Shown here: one piece after another, positions 5,745 through 12,701 of the stretch
Position numbering within the stretch: the stretch's first letter is position 1
Layout of the letters: each line of letters begins with the position of its first letter
Source: Hominenteromicrobium gallistercoris
Lineage (GTDB): Bacteria; Bacillota; Clostridia; Oscillospirales; Acutalibacteraceae
NCBI GenBank assembly: GCA_019119145.1
Contig: DWXR01000010.1
Span: forward strand, 1-15,079
Length of the DNA: 15,079 bases
Direction of reading: 5' to 3'
Program-made: the position numbers and the translations under genes
The notes under the pieces: model-generated
What the model was told of the DNA's origin: nothing
What the model saw: the letters and a program-made list of their open reading frames with translations, nothing else
Database searches by the model: none

Positions 5745-6224
5745 TCACGCCTTCGGCGCGTTCTGCTTGCCGGTCACCGATTCGATTTCGATGCACCAGA
5801 CCGCGGTGTAAGCGGGGCCGCTCTCGATGCACGAAATCTTTTCCGCCGGGATGCTCGGCGCGAAGCGCGCGCAGAGCAGGCGCAGCGCCCGGCGCTTTTC
5901 GTCGGCGTCCGTGATTTCCCGCGCCGTGCCGCGGACGACCGCCGAGGCGTAATACGTCGTCAGGCCCGGCTCGTCGACCGCGGCGCCGTCCACGAAGAGC
6001 GCGCAGACCTTCGGGTTCTGCCGGAGCAGCTCGGCCTTGAGGCCCTCGGTGGCAGCGTGGTAGTACAGGCGGTCGCCGTCGCGCACGAGGTTCAGGGCGA
6101 CGGTGTACGGTGTGCCGTCGGGCGCGCACATCGCGAGCGTGCCGAAGGTGCAGCGGTCGATCGTTTCGAGGGCCGCCTCGCGGCGCAGCGCGCGGTCCGC
6201 CCGGCGCATTTTGGTATAGTCCAT
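5745..6224 (-). CDS. NimA-like / pyridoxamine 5'-phosphate oxidase-fold flavin protein
   Basis: This 159-residue soluble protein has the split-barrel flavin-binding fold of the PNPOx-like/NimA group. The N-terminal KMRRADRAL (5-13) is typical of the NimA-like branch. TFGTLAMCAPDGTPYTVALNLV (26-47) then DRLYYHAATEGLKAELLRQNPKVCALFV (51-78) are the FMN-site strands, and the C-terminal AYTAVWCIEIESVTGKQ carries the usual closing strand. Such proteins bind FMN, F420 or haem and reduce small substrates; some inactivate 5-nitroimidazoles, which cannot be concluded here. The frame is open 44 codons further upstream, but ATG 6224 has AAAGGGG 9 bp before it and gives the family length. It is transcribed alone from the promoter at 6315-6343. 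Confidence 0.85.
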   Translation of the reverse strand: MDYTKMRRADRALRREAALETIDRCTFGTLAMCAPDGTPYTVALNLVRDGDRLYYHAATEGLKAELLRQNPKVCALFVDGAAVDEPGLTTYYASAVVRGTAREITDADEKRRALRLLCARFAPSIPAEKISCIESGPAYTAVWCIEIESVTGKQNAPKA

Positions 6225-6314
6225 GGTTTGAAGCCCCTTTCCTGAAACGCCGGTGCGCGCCCGGGGCGGAAGGCCCGCGACCGGCGCGCAGACGCGGCGT
6301 GATTTGGTGCTTTC

Positions 6315-6343
6315 AGTATAGCACGGCGTGCGGCGCGTGTCAA
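6315..6343 (-). promoter_or_regulatory. Sigma-A promoter of the NimA-like gene
   Basis: On the minus strand TTGACA (6338-6343) and TATACT (6315-6320) are separated by 17 bp. A roughly 85-base leader precedes ATG 6224. Confidence 0.85.
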
Positions 6344-6363
6344 GCGCGGCGCGCATGGCGCGA

Positions 6364-6391
6364 ACATTTTTGTAAACAAGCGCAAAAATGT
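6364..6391. promoter_or_regulatory. Perfect 9-bp inverted repeat in divergent intergenic region
   Basis: ACATTTTTG (6364-6372) and CAAAAATGT (6383-6391) are separated by 10 bp. The repeat sits between the divergent promoters at 6315-6343 and 6402-6430, where an operator for one or both would be expected. No adjacent regulator gene identifies the protein. Confidence 0.45.
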
Positions 6392-6401
6392 CGGAAAGCC
6401 C

Positions 6402-6430
6402 TTGTTTTCCGGGCCGGTTTAGTGTAAATT
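6402..6430 (+). promoter_or_regulatory. Candidate promoter of the HAD-hydrolase gene cluster
   Basis: TTGTTT (6402-6407) and TAAATT (6425-6430) have a 17-bp spacer. Both boxes are weaker than the divergent promoter. It would give a leader of about 95 bases before the start at 6535. Confidence 0.55.
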
Positions 6431-6491
6431 AAGGTGGAATGACATTTGTGGGATGTACAGGCGACGCCCGCCGTGTTCCAAAGGCGGAGCT

Positions 6492-6511
6492 GCCCGGCTG
6501 TTCGGCCGGGC
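6492..6511 (+). other. Leader hairpin before the HAD gene
   Basis: GCCCGGC (6492-6498) pairs with GCCGGGC (6505-6511) around TGTTCG. It ends just before the ribosome binding site (GGAAAGGGAAGGG) and could tune translation or mRNA stability. Confidence 0.4.
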
Positions 6512-6534
6512 GCGGAAAGGGAAGGGATTCTGAA

Positions 6535-7383
6535 TTGGCAGAGAAAAGACAGATCCGGCTTGTGGCTTTTGATCTGGACGGCACGACGCTGCACGGGCAC
6601 GCGGCGCTCTCCGACCGCAACCGGCAGGCGATGGAGCAGGCAGCGGCGGCCGGGATCCTGATGGTCCCGGCGACGGGGCGCGTGAAAAACTTTATCCCGC
6701 CGTGTTTGACGGCGCTGCCGTTCATCCGCTATGCGATCACCTCAAACGGCGGCGCGGTGTGGGACCTGCACGAAAACAAACTGGTGTGCGGCAACCGGAT
6801 CCCGACGGAGACCGCCCTGCGCGTGCAGCGCGTCTTCGACGACTACAAGCTGTACGTGGAATATTATGTAAACGGGTGCGGCGTGACACGGCGCGGCGAC
6901 CCCGAACGGGCCGGCACGCTGTACGGCCTGCCCGAGAAGATGTTCTACTTCCTCACAAAGGACTACGCGTTTGCGGACAGCCTGTCCGGCTATCTGCGGG
7001 AGACCGGCGCCGAGCCGGAAAAAATCAATATGATGTTCATCCCGGAGCAGGTGCGGGCGGAGGTGCTCGCGCGTCTGCGGGAGATCGACGACATCGAGAT
7101 CACGTATTCGAACGTCGACAACATCGAAATCAACCACAAGGGCTGCGACAAGGGCACGGCGCTGCGCGCGCTGTGCGGGGCGCTCGGCCTGGACCCCGCG
7201 GCGACGATGGCGGTCGGCGACAACGGCAACGACATCGGCATGCTGCGCGCGGCGGGCTTTGCGGCGGTCGTCGGCAACGGCATCGATGCGGCGAAGAAGC
7301 TGGCGGACGCGGTTGTCGCGCCGTGCGCCGAGGACGGCTTTGCCGAGGCGGTGGAGCGCTTTGCGCTCGGCCGCGGCGCGTGA
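6535..7383 (+). CDS. Cof-type HAD-IIB phosphatase
   Basis: This 282-residue cytoplasmic phosphatase belongs to the HAD superfamily, subclass IIB (Cof/YidA-like), which hydrolyses sugar phosphates and related metabolites with Mg2+. Motif I is FDLDGTT (12-18; nucleophile D13, acid D15). Motif II is VPATGR. The motif III lysine lies in NHKGCDKGTAL, and motif IV is GDNGNDIGML (about 228-237). A cap domain fills the middle. The frame is open from ATG 6439, but those 32 residues are not family-like and have no ribosome site. TTG 6535 has AAGGG 8 bp upstream and gives the usual N-terminus (AEKRQIRLVAFDLDGTT), so I prefer TTG. It is followed after 64 bp by a hydrolase of the alkaline phosphatase superfamily in the same direction. 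Confidence 0.88.
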   Translation: MAEKRQIRLVAFDLDGTTLHGHAALSDRNRQAMEQAAAAGILMVPATGRVKNFIPPCLTALPFIRYAITSNGGAVWDLHENKLVCGNRIPTETALRVQRVFDDYKLYVEYYVNGCGVTRRGDPERAGTLYGLPEKMFYFLTKDYAFADSLSGYLRETGAEPEKINMMFIPEQVRAEVLARLREIDDIEITYSNVDNIEINHKGCDKGTALRALCGALGLDPAATMAVGDNGNDIGMLRAAGFAAVVGNGIDAAKKLADAVVAPCAEDGFAEAVERFALGRGA

Positions 7384-7447
7384 CGGCCCCTGCGGAAAAA
7401 ACGAAAGAAGGGAAGGGCCTGCGCACGCCGCGGGTTCGGTGAAGCAA

Positions 7448-8230
7448 ATGGAAAACAAAGTGGTTTTGATTCTGATCGACGGCATGCGCCCGGATGGGAC
7501 GGAAGCCTGCGGGGACGATACGTTTCAGATGCTGATGCGCGCGGGCGCCTCGTGCTTCCACGCGCAGACCGTCATGCCTTCGGTGACGCTGCCCTGCCAT
7601 GCCTCGCTGTTCTTTTCGGTCGACCCGACGCGGCACGGCATCACGGACAACACGTGGCACCCGATGGCGCGGCCGATCGAAAGCCTTGCCGACGTCGTCA
7701 AGAAATTCGGCGGCAAAACGGCGATGTTCTACAACTGGGAGGAGCTGCGCGACCTGAACCGCCCCGGTTCGCTGGACTTCAGCCGGTTCCAGACCGAGGC
7801 GCTGCCGCTTGAGGCGGGCATCGAGAGCGAGAACGTCCTGACGGATGCGGCGATCGACTACATCACGCGCGAGCAGTCGGATTTCACGTTCCTCTACCTC
7901 GGCTATACGGACTGCGCCGGGCACGACAGCGGCTGGATGTCGCCGGAATACCTGCGCGCATTGCATAACGCGCTCGCCTGCGTGCGGCGCGTCTACGAGG
8001 CGCTGCCCGCGGGGTACAGCCTCGTGCTGACCGCCGACCACGGCGGGCACGACCGCGGGCACGGCGAGGACATCCCCGAGGACCGAACGATCCCGATCGT
8101 CTTTGCCGGCGCGCCGTTTGCATCCGGCCGCGCGCTCGAGGCGATGACCATCAAGGACATTGCGCCGACGGTGCTTCAGGTGCTCGGACTGCCGAAGCCC
8201 GCGGCCTGGGAAGGGCGGAGCATCCTGTAA
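7448..8230 (+). CDS. Alkaline-phosphatase-superfamily (nucleotide pyrophosphatase/phosphodiesterase-like) hydrolase
   Basis: The protein has 260 residues. The two-metal site of the superfamily is visible. D11 sits in LILIDGMRPD and the nucleophile is T47 in MPSVTLPCHASLF. D155 and H159 fall in GYTDCAGHDSGW, and D197 and H198 in LTADHGGHDRGHG. The pattern fits the NPP/type I phosphodiesterase branch, which cleaves phosphomonoesters or diesters. No signal peptide is present, so it is probably cytoplasmic, and it is shorter than most secreted NPPs. The frame is open much further upstream (overlapping the HAD gene), but ATG 7448 with a GGTGA-like site gives a proper N-terminus; GTG 7439 would add three residues. 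Its place after a HAD phosphatase suggests a small phosphate-ester metabolism cluster. The substrate is not predictable. Confidence 0.82.
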   Translation: MENKVVLILIDGMRPDGTEACGDDTFQMLMRAGASCFHAQTVMPSVTLPCHASLFFSVDPTRHGITDNTWHPMARPIESLADVVKKFGGKTAMFYNWEELRDLNRPGSLDFSRFQTEALPLEAGIESENVLTDAAIDYITREQSDFTFLYLGYTDCAGHDSGWMSPEYLRALHNALACVRRVYEALPAGYSLVLTADHGGHDRGHGEDIPEDRTIPIVFAGAPFASGRALEAMTIKDIAPTVLQVLGLPKPAAWEGRSIL

Positions 8231-8275
8231 GCCGCCTCACGAATTTATCCATCAATACAGAAAGGTTTTATCATC

Positions 8276-9865
8276 ATGCTGAATGTTTCCGGTGTGGCCA
8301 TCAATTTCGACGGCCAGAACCTCTTTTCGAACGTCAATCTGCAGTTCCTGCCGGGCAACTGCTACGGCATCATCGGCGCGAACGGCGCGGGCAAGTCCAC
8401 GTTCCTGCGCATCCTCTCCGGCGACCTCGAGCCCTCGAAGGGCGACGTCTCGTTCGACCCGAAGTACCGCATGTCGGTGCTCAAGCAGGACCACTTCGCC
8501 TATGAGAGCCAGACGATCTTCGACACGATCATGCAGGGCAACGCGCGCCTTTTCGAGATCGCCGAGGAGAAGGAGGCGCTGTACGCCAAGCCCGACTTCA
8601 GCGAGGAGGACGGCAACCGCGCCGCCGAGCTCGAGGCCGAGTTCGCCGAGCTGAACGGCTGGGAGGCCGAAACCGAGGCCGCGAAGCTGATGCAGGGCCT
8701 CGGCCTCGACAGCCGCGACATGTACAACACGATGAGCACGCTGAACCAGACCGAAAAGGTCAAGGTGCTTCTGGCCCGCGCGCTGTTCGGCGCGCCCGAC
8801 ATGATTCTGCTCGACGAGCCGACGAACGGCCTCGACGCCAAGGCGATCACCTGGCTTGAGGATTTCCTCATCGAGTACGAGGGCACGGTCATCGTCGTCT
8901 CGCACGACCGCCACTTTTTGAACAACGTCTGCACGCACATCGTCGACGTCGACTACGGCAAGATCAAGATGTACGTGGGCAACTACGATTTCTGGTACGA
9001 GTCGAGCCAGCTCATCCAGCGCATGCTGCGCGACCAGAACCGCAAGGCCGAGGAGAAGATCAAGGAGCTGCAGAACTTCATCCAGCGCTTTTCGGCGAAC
9101 AAGTCGAAGTCGCGCCAGGCGACCTCGCGCAAGAAGCTGCTCGAGAAGATCACAGTCGAGGAGATGCCGGCGTCCTCCCGGCGCTATCCGTACGTCGGCT
9201 TCACGATGGACCGCGAGCTCGGCCGTGACGTGCTGACGGTTTCGGGCCTTTCAAAGACCATTGACGGCGTCAAGGTGCTCGACAACGTCTCCTTCATCGT
9301 CGGCCGCGAGGACAAGATCGCGTTTGTCGCCGACAACGAATTCGCCGTGCCGACGCTCTTCAAGATCCTGATGGAGGAGATGGAGCCGGACGAGGGTACG
9401 TTCAAGTGGGGCGTCTCGACGAGCCGCTCGTATTTCCCGCAGGACAACTCCGCCTATTTCAACGATACGGAGGATTCGATCATCAAGTGGCTCGAGCAGT
9501 ATTCGAAGGACACGACGGAGACGTACCTGCGCGGCTTCCTCGGCAAGATGCTCTTTTCCGGCGAGGATGTGTACAAACCCGTCAAGGTGCTCTCGGGCGG
9601 CGAGAAGGTGCGCTGCATGCTCTCGCGCATGATGATGTTCGGCAGCAACGTGCTGCTGCTCGACCAGCCGACGAACCACCTCGACCTCGAGTCGATCACG
9701 GCGGTGAACAACGGCCTCATCGACTTCAAGGGCGTCGTGCTGTTCGCCTCGCACGACCACGAGTTCACCCAGACCGTCGCGAACCGCATCATCGAGATCC
9801 TGCCCGAGGGCGGCACGTTCGACCGGGTGACGACGTATGACGAATATCTGGAAATGAAGGGCTGA
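8276..9865 (+). CDS. ykpA: YkpA/YbiT-type ABC-F ATPase with one degenerate ATP site
   Basis: The protein has 529 residues in the order NBD1, charged linker (about 240-300), NBD2, and no membrane segments: an ABC-F protein acting at the ribosome. Sequence follows B. subtilis YkpA closely (SRKKLLEKIT, SSRRYPYV, LSGGEKVRCMLS). NBD1 keeps Walker A GANGAGKS (34-41), Walker B LLDEP (178-182) and the switch H210, but its signature reads STLNQTEKVK (154-163) instead of LSGGE. NBD2 has the canonical LSGGE (439-443) and H493. It lacks a Walker A lysine (VADNEFAVPTL, 351-361) and has LLDQP (461-465), the catalytic Glu replaced by Gln464 (CAG, 9665-9667). In a head-to-tail sandwich all three lost motifs fall in the same ATP site. 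Loss of the Walker A2 lysine recurs in YkpA, as far as I recall; the E-to-Q change and lost signature 1 look more unusual. ATG 8276 follows AAAGG. No drug-resistance specificity can be assigned. Confidence 0.9.
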   Translation: MLNVSGVAINFDGQNLFSNVNLQFLPGNCYGIIGANGAGKSTFLRILSGDLEPSKGDVSFDPKYRMSVLKQDHFAYESQTIFDTIMQGNARLFEIAEEKEALYAKPDFSEEDGNRAAELEAEFAELNGWEAETEAAKLMQGLGLDSRDMYNTMSTLNQTEKVKVLLARALFGAPDMILLDEPTNGLDAKAITWLEDFLIEYEGTVIVVSHDRHFLNNVCTHIVDVDYGKIKMYVGNYDFWYESSQLIQRMLRDQNRKAEEKIKELQNFIQRFSANKSKSRQATSRKKLLEKITVEEMPASSRRYPYVGFTMDRELGRDVLTVSGLSKTIDGVKVLDNVSFIVGREDKIAFVADNEFAVPTLFKILMEEMEPDEGTFKWGVSTSRSYFPQDNSAYFNDTEDSIIKWLEQYSKDTTETYLRGFLGKMLFSGEDVYKPVKVLSGGEKVRCMLSRMMMFGSNVLLLDQPTNHLDLESITAVNNGLIDFKGVVLFASHDHEFTQTVANRIIEILPEGGTFDRVTTYDEYLEMKG

Positions 9866-9891
9866 GCGCCGGCCTAACGCGGCGCCGGCCA

Positions 9892-9938
9892 GGCGGCGGC
9901 TTCGGCCGGCTGAAAACGGCCGGTCCGCATCCGCCGCC
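9892..9938 (+). other. Long GC-rich hairpin downstream of the ABC-F gene
   Basis: GGCGGCGG (9892-9899) pairs with CCGCCGCC (9931-9938), and an inner CGGCCG/CGGCCG pair closes over an A-rich loop. No T-tract follows directly. It lies just upstream of the real terminator and may protect the 3' end of the mRNA. Confidence 0.5.
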
Positions 9939-9953
9939 CGGAATTTCCTTTTG

Positions 9954-9996
9954 GCCCGGTGTCCCGAACGGCACCGGGCTTTTGCGTTATTTTTTG
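9954..9996 (+). terminator. Rho-independent terminator of the HAD-hydrolase-ABC-F cluster
   Basis: GCCCGGTG (9954-9961) pairs perfectly with CACCGGGC (9972-9979). TTTTGCGTTATTTTTT follows. Confidence 0.88.
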
Positions 9997-10003
9997 AGAG
10001 GGC

Positions 10004-10031
10004 TGTAACCCCGCGGGCGCAGATGCTTACA
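10004..10031 (+). promoter_or_regulatory. Candidate ECF-type promoter of the sigma operon
   Basis: TGTAACC (10004-10010) resembles the -35 element of many ECF-dependent promoters (AAC core). CTTACA (10026-10031) lies 16 bp after TGTAAC. No good sigma-A promoter is seen between the terminator and the sigma gene, so autoregulation is plausible. The -10 match is weak. Confidence 0.35.
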
Positions 10032-10063
10032 AAAGGGATGAAGGGAAGAAGGGAGCGGTAAAA

Positions 10064-10621
10064 ATGCTGGAAGACGAAAAGATCCTTGCGCTGTACTGGG
10101 CGCGGGATACGGCGGCCATTCAGGAGACGGGCGTGAAATACGGGGAGCGGCTTCTGCGCCTTTCGGGCCGGATGCTGCCGGCGCGGGAGGACGCCGAGGA
10201 ATGCGTGAACGACACGTACCTCGGCGCGTGGAATGCGATCCCGCCGACGCGGCCCGCGCATTTCTTCGCGTTCCTCGCGAAGCTCTGCCGCAATCTCGCC
10301 TGCAACCGGCTGGACTGGCTGAACGCCGCAAAGCGCCGCGCGGAGGTCGTCTCGCTGACCGAGGAGCTCGCGGCCTGCGTGCCCGGCGCGGACGGCGGCC
10401 GGGAGCAGGAGATGCGCGAGCTCGGCGCGCTGCTCTCCGACTTCCTGCGCAGCCTGCCGCAGGAAAGCCGCCTGTTTTTCCTGCGGCGCTACTGGTTCAT
10501 GGATTCCGTAAAGGAGATCGCGGCGCGGTATGCGGTCGGCGAGAGCCGCGTCAAAACGAGCTTGTTCCGCACGCGGCGCAAGCTGCGCGACTATCTGGAA
10601 AAGGAGGGGATCTCCGTTTGA
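10064..10621 (+). CDS. ECF-type sigma-70 family RNA polymerase sigma factor
   Basis: The protein has 185 residues and two conserved domains. Sigma region 2 lies at about 25-92, with GRMLPAREDAEECVNDTYLGAWNAIPP (35-61) as the core- and -10-binding helix pair and FFAFLAKLCRNLACNRLDWLNA after it. Region 4 lies at about 118-178, with SLPQESRLFFLRRYWFMDSVKEIAARYAVGESRVKTSLFRTRRKLRDYL (130-178) as the -35-binding helix-turn-helix. There is no region 3, as usual for ECF factors. The DAEECVNDTYLGAWN sequence is typical of a large Clostridia ECF group. ATG 10064 has GGGAGCGG upstream. It is followed by a single-pass membrane protein and a lipoprotein, the standard layout for a membrane-signal-controlled sigma factor. 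The inducing signal is unknown. Confidence 0.92.
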   Translation: MLEDEKILALYWARDTAAIQETGVKYGERLLRLSGRMLPAREDAEECVNDTYLGAWNAIPPTRPAHFFAFLAKLCRNLACNRLDWLNAAKRRAEVVSLTEELAACVPGADGGREQEMRELGALLSDFLRSLPQESRLFFLRRYWFMDSVKEIAARYAVGESRVKTSLFRTRRKLRDYLEKEGISV

Positions 10622-10668
10622 AGCAGACACGGCGTGAGGCGAAAAGCGGCGGGAGAAAGGAGACAGAA

Positions 10669-11394
10669 ATGAAAATGACCGGTAAGGACTTGTTTGCGGC
10701 GCTGAGCTTTGTGGACGACGCGCTCATTCTGGAGGCGGAGGAGGCGAAGCCGGCGCGCCGCGTGGTTTCGATGCAGGCCGTGCGCTGGGTCGGCGCGCTG
10801 GCCGCCTGCGTGTGCGTGCTCGTCGGCTGGGCGTTCGCGGCGGATCTTCTGAACCGGGCGGACAGCACGGCGGGGGAAGCGGCCAGTATGGCGGACAGCG
10901 CCGTGCAGACGGCAGACGGCGAGAGCGCGGAAGCCGGCGCGGCCGAGGGCGCCGCCGATGCGGGCGCCGCGTACGGCGGGGAAATCATCGACGGCTACCG
11001 CGGCGGGGACGAGGTTGCGACCTGCTATGCGGCGCCGCAGGACGGCACGTGGACGATCGAGCAGCCGCTGCAGGACATGCTGGACAGCTTTGCCGGCGAG
11101 GACGTCCGCTTCCTCGTGACGTTTGAGCTGTTCTCGGGCGAGACGCACATCGACCGGACCGACGCCGCTTACATCGAGGAGGCGCAGCGGCTGGCGGCAG
11201 CCGGCTACGATCTGCGGCTTCTGCCGCAGCAGACGGCGGACGGCGCGGCGCAGTGCCTCTGCGGCCTGTTCACGGCGGAGCAGCTCGAGCAGTTCGACGC
11301 GCTGGAAACGTACGGCTACGACTTCTACTTCCCGCAGAATGCGGACGGCACGCCGCTCGACTGGAACGACCCGGCCGCGGAGCCGGTCGGCTGA
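10669..11394 (+). CDS. Single-pass membrane protein, probable anti-sigma factor of the ECF sigma
   Basis: The protein has 241 residues. A short cytoplasmic N-terminus (1-37: MKMTGKDLFAALSFVDDALILEAEEAKPARR) is followed by one membrane helix (about 38-58) and an outside part. The outside part begins with a 50-residue Ala/Gly/Glu/Asp-rich stretch (about 64-110) and ends in a folded-looking acidic domain. The N-terminal KDLF..L..VDD.L...A pattern is common in proteins next to clostridial ECF factors and fits a sigma-binding segment. I see no zinc-binding anti-sigma motif (HxxxCxxC). Two starts have ribosome sites: TTG 10618, overlapping the sigma stop as TTGA after AAGGAGG, and ATG 10669 after AAAGGAG. 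I chose ATG because residues before it are not family-like. The role rests on context and topology. Confidence 0.65.
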   Translation: MKMTGKDLFAALSFVDDALILEAEEAKPARRVVSMQAVRWVGALAACVCVLVGWAFAADLLNRADSTAGEAASMADSAVQTADGESAEAGAAEGAADAGAAYGGEIIDGYRGGDEVATCYAAPQDGTWTIEQPLQDMLDSFAGEDVRFLVTFELFSGETHIDRTDAAYIEEAQRLAAAGYDLRLLPQQTADGAAQCLCGLFTAEQLEQFDALETYGYDFYFPQNADGTPLDWNDPAAEPVG

Positions 11395-11413
11395 CCCGAA
11401 AGGAGAGCACACG

Positions 11414-11845
11414 ATGAAAAAGACTTTTGCAGGCGGAAAGCGGCGTGTTCTGCCGGCGGCGCTGCTGCTCGCCGTTCTGCTGACCGGCTGCACCGGCAAA
11501 ATCGAGCACATCGAGCCGAACAGCGTGGAGCAGATCGCGGTGGAATCGCTGCCGCAGAGCGAGACGTGGGCGCGCACGTATACGGACCGGGACAAAATCG
11601 GCAGGATCGTCTCGTACCTGAACGGCCTGCAGCTCCGGCCGTTCTTTACGGAGAACCCGGATGAATACGCGGGGCAGGCGCTCGTGCTGACCGTGACGTT
11701 CGCGGACGGCACGGTGCGGGAATTCACGCATTTCGGCAACATGTTTTTCCGGGAGGGCGGCGGCGCTTGGCAGCGGATGGCGTATGCGCAGGCCGTCGAG
11801 CTCGAAACGCTTCTGAACGACCTGCCCGGGGACGCCGAGTCGTAA
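11414..11845 (+). CDS. Small lipoprotein in the ECF sigma operon
   Basis: The protein has 143 residues. Its signal peptide has a Lys/Arg-rich start (MKKTFAGGKRR), a hydrophobic core and a lipobox LLTGC with Cys26, so the mature protein is a lipid-anchored exported protein of about 118 residues. The mature part has alternating strands (LVLTVTFADGTVREFTHFGNMFFR) and no catalytic motif I recognise. ATG 11414 follows AGGAGAG at good distance, 19 bp after the probable anti-sigma gene, so it is the third gene of the operon. By analogy with other ECF operons it may be part of signal perception or an output of the response. No close family name can be given. Confidence 0.75.
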   Translation: MKKTFAGGKRRVLPAALLLAVLLTGCTGKIEHIEPNSVEQIAVESLPQSETWARTYTDRDKIGRIVSYLNGLQLRPFFTENPDEYAGQALVLTVTFADGTVREFTHFGNMFFREGGGAWQRMAYAQAVELETLLNDLPGDAES

Positions 11846-11921
11846 CGGACGGCCCGAAAACGACAGCCGCCTATGCGGCGCGCGCGGCGGAGGCGGCCGG
11901 CCGGAATTTCCGCGGTGGGTA

Positions 11922-11950
11922 TTGCAAAATCACCCGGCCTGTGCTAAAAT
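11922..11950 (+). promoter_or_regulatory. Sigma-A promoter of the bitopic protein gene
   Basis: TTGCAA (11922-11927) and TAAAAT (11945-11950) have a 17-bp spacer. Transcription would begin near 11957. A GC-rich leader of about 85 bases precedes ATG 12043. Confidence 0.75.
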
Positions 11951-11966
11951 GTAACAAGGTTGTAAT
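11950..11966 (+). promoter_or_regulatory. WalR/PhoP-like direct repeat over the transcription start
   Basis: TGTAAC (11950-11955) and TGTAAT (11961-11966) are separated by 5 bp, which fits the known WalR consensus TGTWAH-N5-TGTWAH. A third TGTAAT lies about 25 bp further on, and an inverted TTTTACA after it. Lying just downstream of the -10 box, a bound regulator would be expected to repress. The identity of the regulator is inferred only from the motif. Confidence 0.4.
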
Positions 11967-12042
11967 AAGTGTTTTAAACCTGTAATCTTTTACATAGAGG
12001 CGGCGCCCCGGCTGCGCGCCGCCGCAAGGCTTGGTGGTTTGT

Positions 12043-12579
12043 ATGGAGAAAGAGAATACGCTGCGGCTTTTGCGCCGCATCTGCATGGCGTTTCTGGCCG
12101 TGTATCTGGTTTTGGCGCTGTGCGCGCCGGTGCTGGCCGAGGAATCTGCGCCCGCGCAGGACGCTGCGGAGAGCGGCGCCGCAGAGCAGACGGACGATTA
12201 TGCGGCGGTGCAGGCGCAGCTGGAGGCTGTGGCGCGGAACGAGGGCCGTGAGATTGCCGGGCAGATGCTGTTTGAATCCCTCCGCGCTATTTCCCCGGCG
12301 GAGGTCCCGCAGGCGGAGACGGAACCCTCGGCGGAGCCGGCTGCGGCTTCGGGCGGCACGCCGTCGGTCGTCGTGCACGCGGAGCCGCGCGTCTCGTGGT
12401 CGTTCTCGGGCTTGCTGCCGTTCCTCGTGGTCGTGGCGGCGACGGCAGGCGTGCTGGTCGTCTTTTCCGCGCGCCGCCAGCGTGCGGCCGCATCCTCCCG
12501 CAGCTATCGGCCCATGTATGACCGCAATTTCCGCGACAAGACCTTCGAAAAGCACAGCCGGTGGAAGCTGGACGTATAG
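12043..12579 (+). CDS. Unknown exported protein with C-terminal membrane anchor
   Basis: I do not recognise this 178-residue protein. It has a signal peptide (hydrophobic 14-30, likely cleavage after VLA at 32) and an outside part of about 85 residues rich in Ala and Glu. The outside part contains a helical stretch (DDYAAVQAQLEAVARNEGREIAGQMLFESLRAI) and a Pro/Ala/Glu linker. A second membrane helix lies near 120-142 (LLPFLVVVAATAGVLVVF), and a basic cytoplasmic tail ends SRWKLDV. The topology is therefore bitopic with a small inside tail. ATG 12043 was chosen over TTG 12031; its ribosome site (GGTGG) is weak. It stands alone between its own promoter and terminator. The WalR-like repeat at its promoter would fit a cell-wall role, but nothing in the protein shows one. 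Confidence 0.75.
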   Translation: MEKENTLRLLRRICMAFLAVYLVLALCAPVLAEESAPAQDAAESGAAEQTDDYAAVQAQLEAVARNEGREIAGQMLFESLRAISPAEVPQAETEPSAEPAAASGGTPSVVVHAEPRVSWSFSGLLPFLVVVAATAGVLVVFSARRQRAAASSRSYRPMYDRNFRDKTFEKHSRWKLDV

Positions 12580-12592
12580 AATTCAAATCAAG

Positions 12593-12628
12593 GCAGCGCT
12601 TGCCCGCCCGGGCCGGCGCTGCTTTTTT
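12593..12628 (+). terminator. Rho-independent terminator of the bitopic protein gene
   Basis: GCAGCGC (12593-12599) pairs with GCGCTGC (12616-12622), with inner GCCCG/CGGGC pairing, followed by six T. Confidence 0.88.
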
Positions 12629-12659
12629 GCACCGTTCGGCGGGGAACGGCGCGCGCAGC

Positions 12660-12688
12660 AAAAAAGCCCTCCGAAACCGGAGAGCTTT
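12660..12688 (-). terminator. Rho-independent terminator of the chromate transporter pair
   Basis: On the minus strand an 11-bp stem (12678-12688 with 12663-12673, one G-U pair) with a four-base loop is followed by a run of T (six A on plus, 12660-12665). It lies just after the stop at 12702. Confidence 0.88.
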
Positions 12689-12701
12689 GCAAAAAGAACC
12701 G

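Noticed and set aside
6439..6534. N-terminal extension of the HAD protein from ATG 6439
   Set aside because: The extra 32 residues have no family similarity and no ribosome site, and they cover a leader hairpin; TTG 6535 has a good site and the family N-terminus.
9251..10630. Long minus-strand open frame across the ABC-F and sigma genes
   Set aside because: It crosses a strong plus-strand terminator and two well-recognised genes; its composition is that of an antisense shadow.
10618..10668. TTG start overlapping the sigma stop for the anti-sigma candidate
   Set aside because: Although AAGGAGG precedes it, the 17 added residues are basic and unlike family N-termini; ATG 10669 has its own AAAGGAG. 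It remains a possible alternative start.
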